8,337 bases of DNA from Chloroflexota bacterium. GTDB lineage: Bacteria; Chloroflexota; Anaerolineae; UBA4142. The stretch is taken from positions 1 through 8,337 of the forward strand of contig JACQGS010000015.1 of the NCBI GenBank assembly GCA_016199405.1. Reading direction: 5' to 3'. Positions within the stretch are counted from its first letter, which is position 1. Every line of letters begins with the position of its first letter. This document shows, piece after piece, positions 5,669 to 8,337 of this stretch. The notes under the pieces were generated by a model, which saw nothing but the letters and a program-made list of their open reading frames with translations, was not told where the DNA came from and did no database searches. The position numbers and the translations under genes are program-made.

Positions 5669-7141
5669 TTACAACCCCATCTGTCCCGAACTCGTTGCCG
5701 CCCCGTCAAAATTCTCCACACGCAAATCTACGTCTTGCGTATACCGCCAATTATTCTTCAGCGCCAGTTCCGCTTTGGCGAGTTCCATTCCCACATAAAT
5801 CGCGTGATCGACGCGCGAGACAAAGAACGCCAACTCGCGTTGCAGCGTGCGCGCGTTCGCGCCGCTAAAGGTCGCGAGCAAATTGCCTGCCGGCGAATAA
5901 TGATCAACGTGAATTTGAAAACCTTCGAGGCGAATATTGAAACTGCCGCGCGGATCGCGGATAAGGCGCGGATTCTTGACGTATTCGCGCTCGTGCGTCT
6001 GGACGATTTGGCGCGCGGCGTCCCACGAGTCCGCGTAGATGTGCGCCGAGTGCGAAACGATCACGAGATCGCCCAGCATAACATTGCCGACGCGCGCGGC
6101 GATTTCTTTTTGCACACGCCGCAAGCCGTACGCGTTCATCAGCCACGCGCGAAAAACATCGTGACTGCGAAAATACGCGGTCAGATGCAACATGCCGTCA
6201 CGCGCGCGCGCCTGGAGTAAATTCAAACAGGGCGGATCGTTCGCGCCGGGATCGCGCGCCGGATCCCATAGCGCAGCGACCGCGCGGCGCGAATAGCGCG
6301 TGCGCGTTAATTCCTCGACCATGCCGGCAATCTGATCGCGTCCGTTGAAATCGAACAGCCGCTCGCCGTAGGTATACGCGATATTTTCCGGGCGTTGCGG
6401 CGTGAGCAGTTGTGGAGTGTACGCGTCGAGTTGTTCACGCGTCAGCGGCGCCCACGCCGGCAATTCCGCGTCGTCATCCGCGTCGTGCAGCACGGCGACC
6501 ACGTCCAATAGTTCGCGCTGGTGCACGGTATACGCGGTGAGATCGCGCCGCCCAAAGGCGAGGATCGCCGCGAGCAGATTGACCCAGACCGAAATTATTT
6601 TTTCGCCGCGCCAGACAAAGCCGGTCGTTTCCGCCGGCAATTCATCCGCGGCAGGCACACTGCGCGGAAAAACGCGCGGCTCGGCAAACGCGCCGCCCGG
6701 CAGCGCGTCGTTCAACTCGGCGAGCGCCCCGCGAATTTTTTCCGGATCGTTCACGCCGGTCAAATCCACAAGGCGAACATTCTGCCGGAATTCGTCAATC
6801 GCTTGAACGGGAATTTCGCGATCGATCTGCGCGCCGGTTTCGCCGACGCGATGTTGATCGTCAATACCATCGCGCATCAGCCGAGCCAAGCTCGCGCCGC
6901 TGTGGGTGAGATCGGGACCGCAGAGCAGAATCGCGCGGGTGGTTGGGTGGGCGAGAATATTGCGGAGGAGATAGTTGATGCCGTCGGGTGAGTAGAGGTT
7001 GCCGAGCACGCCGTACGCTGACGCCGGCAAGGCGTCGCGCAAGCGCGCGGCTTTCATCCAAAGACAACAGATTGCCGCGGGGTGGTTGGAATCGCCGAGG
7101 GTGAGATTATCGCGAAAGTAGAGGGGCCAGTCGGTGGACAT
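5669..7141 (-). CDS. MtrA-like / thymidylate-synthase-like / DUF4346-like fusion protein
   Basis: This is a 490-residue cytosolic protein with three parts. Residues 1-140 resemble the soluble part of MtrA, the corrinoid subunit of tetrahydromethanopterin S-methyltransferase: WPL...LTLGD, AYGVLGNLYSPDGINYLLRN, AILLCGPDLTHSG, then GIDD...VGETGAQ and QAIDEFRQNVRLVDLTGVND. His80 falls where MtrA has its cobalt-ligating His. Residues about 200-380 are thymidylate-synthase-like: ELLDVV, YGERLFDFNGRDQIAGMVEE, SRR (284-286, phosphate-binding type), PPC with Cys305 as nucleophile, YFRSHD (323-328), Asn336 and HIY (367-369). YFRSHD replaces the YQRSCD of ordinary ThyA and looks more archaeal. Residues about 385-490 (DPRGSFNIRLEG, HAIYVGMELAKAELAL, RYTQD) resemble DUF4346. 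Whether it makes dTMP, another pyrimidine methylation or a methyl transfer is unknown. It starts 12 nt after the PilZ gene, without a clear ribosome site. Confidence 0.82.
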   Translation of the reverse strand: MSTDWPLYFRDNLTLGDSNHPAAICCLWMKAARLRDALPASAYGVLGNLYSPDGINYLLRNILAHPTTRAILLCGPDLTHSGASLARLMRDGIDDQHRVGETGAQIDREIPVQAIDEFRQNVRLVDLTGVNDPEKIRGALAELNDALPGGAFAEPRVFPRSVPAADELPAETTGFVWRGEKIISVWVNLLAAILAFGRRDLTAYTVHQRELLDVVAVLHDADDDAELPAWAPLTREQLDAYTPQLLTPQRPENIAYTYGERLFDFNGRDQIAGMVEELTRTRYSRRAVAALWDPARDPGANDPPCLNLLQARARDGMLHLTAYFRSHDVFRAWLMNAYGLRRVQKEIAARVGNVMLGDLVIVSHSAHIYADSWDAARQIVQTHEREYVKNPRLIRDPRGSFNIRLEGFQIHVDHYSPAGNLLATFSGANARTLQRELAFFVSRVDHAIYVGMELAKAELALKNNWRYTQDVDLRVENFDGAATSSGQMGL

Positions 7142-7153
7142 TCTGAAATTCGA

Positions 7154-7483
7154 CTATGCTTCAATCTGTTGCGCCAAAAGTCGCTTGGCTTCCGTCGAGA
7201 GATTTTCAAATATGATCCCGACAAGGTTCAAGCCGTCATCGGTGCGGGTGAGGTGCGTGACGCTGCCGCGCAGTTTAAGCACGCGGTTGTCGTTCATCAA
7301 GAAATCGAGGGTCACGAATTGCTCGAGTTCGAACGAATCGGACGATTCGATCATGACGCCGGTTGCGCTCAAGTTCCGGGTGCGCGCAAAACCGGTCGCG
7401 GTCTCTTTGCCGTCCCGCACGCGAAAGCACGCGAGCAAATTCATTTCGACCCGTTTGCGTTGGCGGCGATCCTGATCGGACAC
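7154..7483 (-). CDS. PilZ-domain protein (second of tandem pair)
   Basis: This is a 109-residue stand-alone PilZ domain, a likely cyclic-di-GMP receptor. The binding signature is complete: RRQRKR at residues 6-11 (RxxxR type) and NLSATG at 37-42 or so (N/DxSxxG with Asn38, Ser40, Gly42... in register NLSATG). A beta barrel follows (VTLDFLMN, LRGSVTHLTR, NLVGIIFENL) with a C-terminal helix. There is no output domain, so it must act on a partner. The start is the GTG at 7483, five bases after an AGGAG; a longer frame to 7516 would overlap the previous gene. It lies 10 nt after the first PilZ gene and 12 nt before the MtrA/TS-like gene, all apparently in one operon. The two PilZ proteins are clearly diverged from each other and not a recent duplication. 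Confidence 0.85.
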   Translation of the reverse strand: MSDQDRRQRKRVEMNLLACFRVRDGKETATGFARTRNLSATGVMIESSDSFELEQFVTLDFLMNDNRVLKLRGSVTHLTRTDDGLNLVGIIFENLSTEAKRLLAQQIEA

Positions 7484-7488
7484 ACAAA

Positions 7489-7493
7489 CTCCT
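7489..7493 (-). promoter_or_regulatory. Ribosome binding site deciding the GTG start of the second PilZ gene
   Basis: Minus-strand AGGAG lies five bases before the GTG at 7483, immediately after the TAA of the first PilZ gene (7494-7496). This supports GTG initiation over the upstream in-frame alternative. Confidence 0.65.
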
Positions 7494-7835
7494 TTACAGG
7501 TTTTTGACGCGCTCAATCACACGCGTCAAAATTTCTCGGTCGTAATCGGAGAGATGAGTAAAACGGACGCCCACTCGAAACGGCGCGGGCGGCTCGCCGC
7601 GCTCGACGTGTACCACTTGCGCGCGGACGTCCAAAACATTTCGGTCGTCCGCCGATAACAAGAACGCGACGGACGCCCCTTGCGGGAATGGATCCAATGC
7701 TTGGATCTGCGCGCCAGAGATGCTCACGTCCAGGGTTTGGGTCGGTGGGACTTGCACGTCAGGGGCGTGATAAAAATATCGCACCGGTAAATGTGCGGGC
7801 ACGCGTTGTGCAGCGCGCCTTTCATCGATTATCAT
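7494..7835 (-). CDS. PilZ-domain protein (first of tandem pair)
   Basis: This is a 113-residue stand-alone PilZ domain, probably a cyclic-di-GMP receptor in the cytosol. RRAAQR at residues 6-11 supplies the RxxxR arm and DVSISG at 36-41 supplies DxSxxG, so both halves of the binding site are present. Strands LPVRYFYH, ASVAFLLSAD, LDVRAQVVHVER and FRVGVRFTHL form the barrel and a C-terminal helix (DREILTRVIERVKN) closes it. The ATG at 7835 has a strong AGGAGG five bases upstream (7841-7846). It follows the 30-codon small ORF after 30 nt and precedes the second PilZ gene by 10 nt, so all three are probably transcribed from the promoter at 7967-7996. Target process (motility, surface polymer or other) cannot be told. 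Confidence 0.87.
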   Translation of the reverse strand: MIIDERRAAQRVPAHLPVRYFYHAPDVQVPPTQTLDVSISGAQIQALDPFPQGASVAFLLSADDRNVLDVRAQVVHVERGEPPAPFRVGVRFTHLSDYDREILTRVIERVKNL

Positions 7836-7865
7836 CGAAACCTCCTCGCCATTGAGGGAAAAAAA

Positions 7866-7958
7866 TTATTCATCAAACAAAAAGACCGGCTCTTGATAAT
7901 ACCGCGCGCGGCGTTCGCGGATTTTCTCGGTGAGCCAGTGGTCGAGCGCGGTCTTCAT
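7866..7958 (-). CDS. Putative 30-residue small protein, probably leaderless
   Basis: An ATG at 7958 opens a 30-codon frame ending in TAA at 7866-7868. The peptide starts MKTALDHWLTEKIRERRARY and ends YQEPVFLFDE: a charged amphipathic helix followed by a short hydrophobic-acidic tail. There is no membrane segment. The codons (GCG, CTC, GAC, CGC, CGG) match neighbouring genes. A TATAAT box ends nine bases before the ATG, so transcription from it would begin almost at the start codon and translation would be leaderless; no Shine-Dalgarno is present. It fills most of the gap between trpS and the PilZ operon and would be its first gene. It could instead be an untranslated leader or a regulatory peptide. 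No homologue is recognised. Confidence 0.5.
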   Translation of the reverse strand: MKTALDHWLTEKIRERRARYYQEPVFLFDE

Positions 7959-7966
7959 CCGGGCGC

Positions 7967-7996
7967 ATTATAGTCGCGCCGGTAGGATTTGGTCAA
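7967..7996 (-). promoter_or_regulatory. Near-consensus housekeeping promoter for the small ORF / PilZ operon
   Basis: Minus-strand TTGACC (7991-7996, five of six consensus bases) is followed after 18 bp by a perfect TATAAT (7967-7972). The -35 overlaps the trpS stop codon. The start point would fall near 7960, two bases before the ATG at 7958. It is the strongest promoter match in the window and explains how the run of genes from 7958 down to 3809 is transcribed independently of trpS. Confidence 0.65.
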
Positions 7997-8337
7997 GAGG
8001 CAAAACCCATTGCCTCTCTTGCCCTGCGCAAGGTTTCTTCCGAGATCGGGCGCACCTTCGCCGCGCCGGCAGCGAGAATTTCAGCGACGATCTTTGGATT
8101 GGCGGCGGACTCGGCGCGACGATCACGAATCGGCGCGAGAAAATTTTCGAGCGCGATGTTCAGTTTCTTTTTCACTTCGACATCGCCCACTTTGCCGGCG
8201 CGATAGCGCGCTTTCAAGTCCTCGACTTCCGCCAGGTTCGGATTGAACGCGTCGTGATACTGAAAAACCGGATTGCCTTCCACGGTGCCCGGAATATCGG
8301 CGCGCGTGCGCGCCGGGTCGGTGTACATATTTCGCAC
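7993..8337 (-). CDS. trpS: Tryptophanyl-tRNA synthetase, C-terminal part (5' end beyond window)
   Basis: The last 114 residues of TrpRS, the class I aminoacyl-tRNA synthetase that charges tRNA-Trp in the cytosol. The frame enters at the window edge just after where the KMSKS loop is expected. It shows the characteristic continuation MYTDPARTRADIPGTVEGNP then VFQYHDAFNPN, the LKARYRAGKVGDVEVKKKL stretch, and FLAPIRDRRAE near the end of the catalytic core. The helical tail ends in AREAMGFAS. A GTG at the edge is internal, not a start. The sequence looks normal and functional. The stop codon overlaps the -35 of the next promoter and no terminator hairpin follows, so some read-through into the PilZ operon is possible. 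Confidence 0.93.
   Translation of the reverse strand: MRNMYTDPARTRADIPGTVEGNPVFQYHDAFNPNLAEVEDLKARYRAGKVGDVEVKKKLNIALENFLAPIRDRRAESAANPKIVAEILAAGAAKVRPISEETLRRAREAMGFAS

Noticed and set aside
5606..6220. Plus-strand frame of 204 codons starting in the TG/CA hairpin
   Set aside because: Antisense to the DUF4346-like end of the fusion protein; no motif and its start lies in simple sequence.
7836..7895. Intrinsic terminator with AAGA-GCCGG-TCTT followed by T residues near the end of the small ORF
   Set aside because: The stem is only four base pairs and mostly A-T, too weak for a terminator, and lies within the frame of the small ORF and before a strong PilZ ribosome site.
8335..8337. GTG at the right edge as the start of a 114-codon gene
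   Set aside because: The protein begins in the middle of the TrpRS core (MYTDPAR follows the KMSKS region), so the gene continues beyond the window.

Overview
The window is a densely packed bacterial segment of moderately high GC content, with frequent CGCG words, in which every supportable gene lies on the minus strand. Read in the direction of transcription (right to left) it holds the end of trpS, a tight run of seven ORFs, a degraded restriction-enzyme fragment with an unknown partner gene, a DUF5678/retropepsin-like pair, and a secreted propeller-hydrolase fusion that runs off the left edge. Gene content (PilZ pairs, a PAS plus metallo-beta-lactamase-fold pair, an archaeal-flavoured thymidylate-synthase-like protein with an MtrA-like domain) and gene style suggest a Chloroflexota/Anaerolineae-type genome. 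That placement is inference from family resemblance, not a measured assignment.

Right part (8337 to about 3809): the tryptophanyl-tRNA synthetase C-terminus ends at 7993. Its stop codon overlaps a near-consensus -35 (TTGACC), followed 18 bp later by a perfect TATAAT. This promoter would start transcription about 2 nt before the ATG of a previously hidden 30-codon ORF (7866-7958), so that ORF would be read leaderless. Next come two single-domain PilZ proteins with good Shine-Dalgarno sites, then a 490-residue MtrA-like/thymidylate-synthase-like/DUF4346-like fusion. A TG/CA-rich imperfect hairpin of about 66 bp follows, then a four-helix membrane protein, a lone PAS-domain protein and a metallo-beta-lactamase-fold hydrolase. 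The last two genes overlap by ATGA. Gaps are short apart from the hairpin spacer of about 90 bp, so this looks like one transcription unit joining probable c-di-GMP sensing, signal sensing and a one-carbon or nucleotide enzyme. How these jobs connect is not evident from sequence.

Middle part (3808 to 1485): only the C-terminal quarter of a type I restriction specificity subunit (HsdS) remains. It is preceded by an in-frame stop and its tail runs through a short perfect palindrome. It overlaps by ATGA an unrecognised 306-residue protein. After a spacer of about 100 bp with a possible promoter comes a helical-repeat/DUF5678 protein, coupled by TGATG to a retropepsin-like aspartic protease with a clear DTGG motif.

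Left part (1484 to 1): an extended -10 promoter (TGCTATAAT with TTTACA 16 bp upstream) drives a secreted protein with a signal peptide, seven WIGTxxG-type propeller blades and an alpha/beta-hydrolase (lipase-like) domain that is cut by the window edge.

No tRNA, rRNA, CRISPR array, transposase or convincing intrinsic terminator was seen. The long plus-strand ORFs are shadows of the minus-strand genes.
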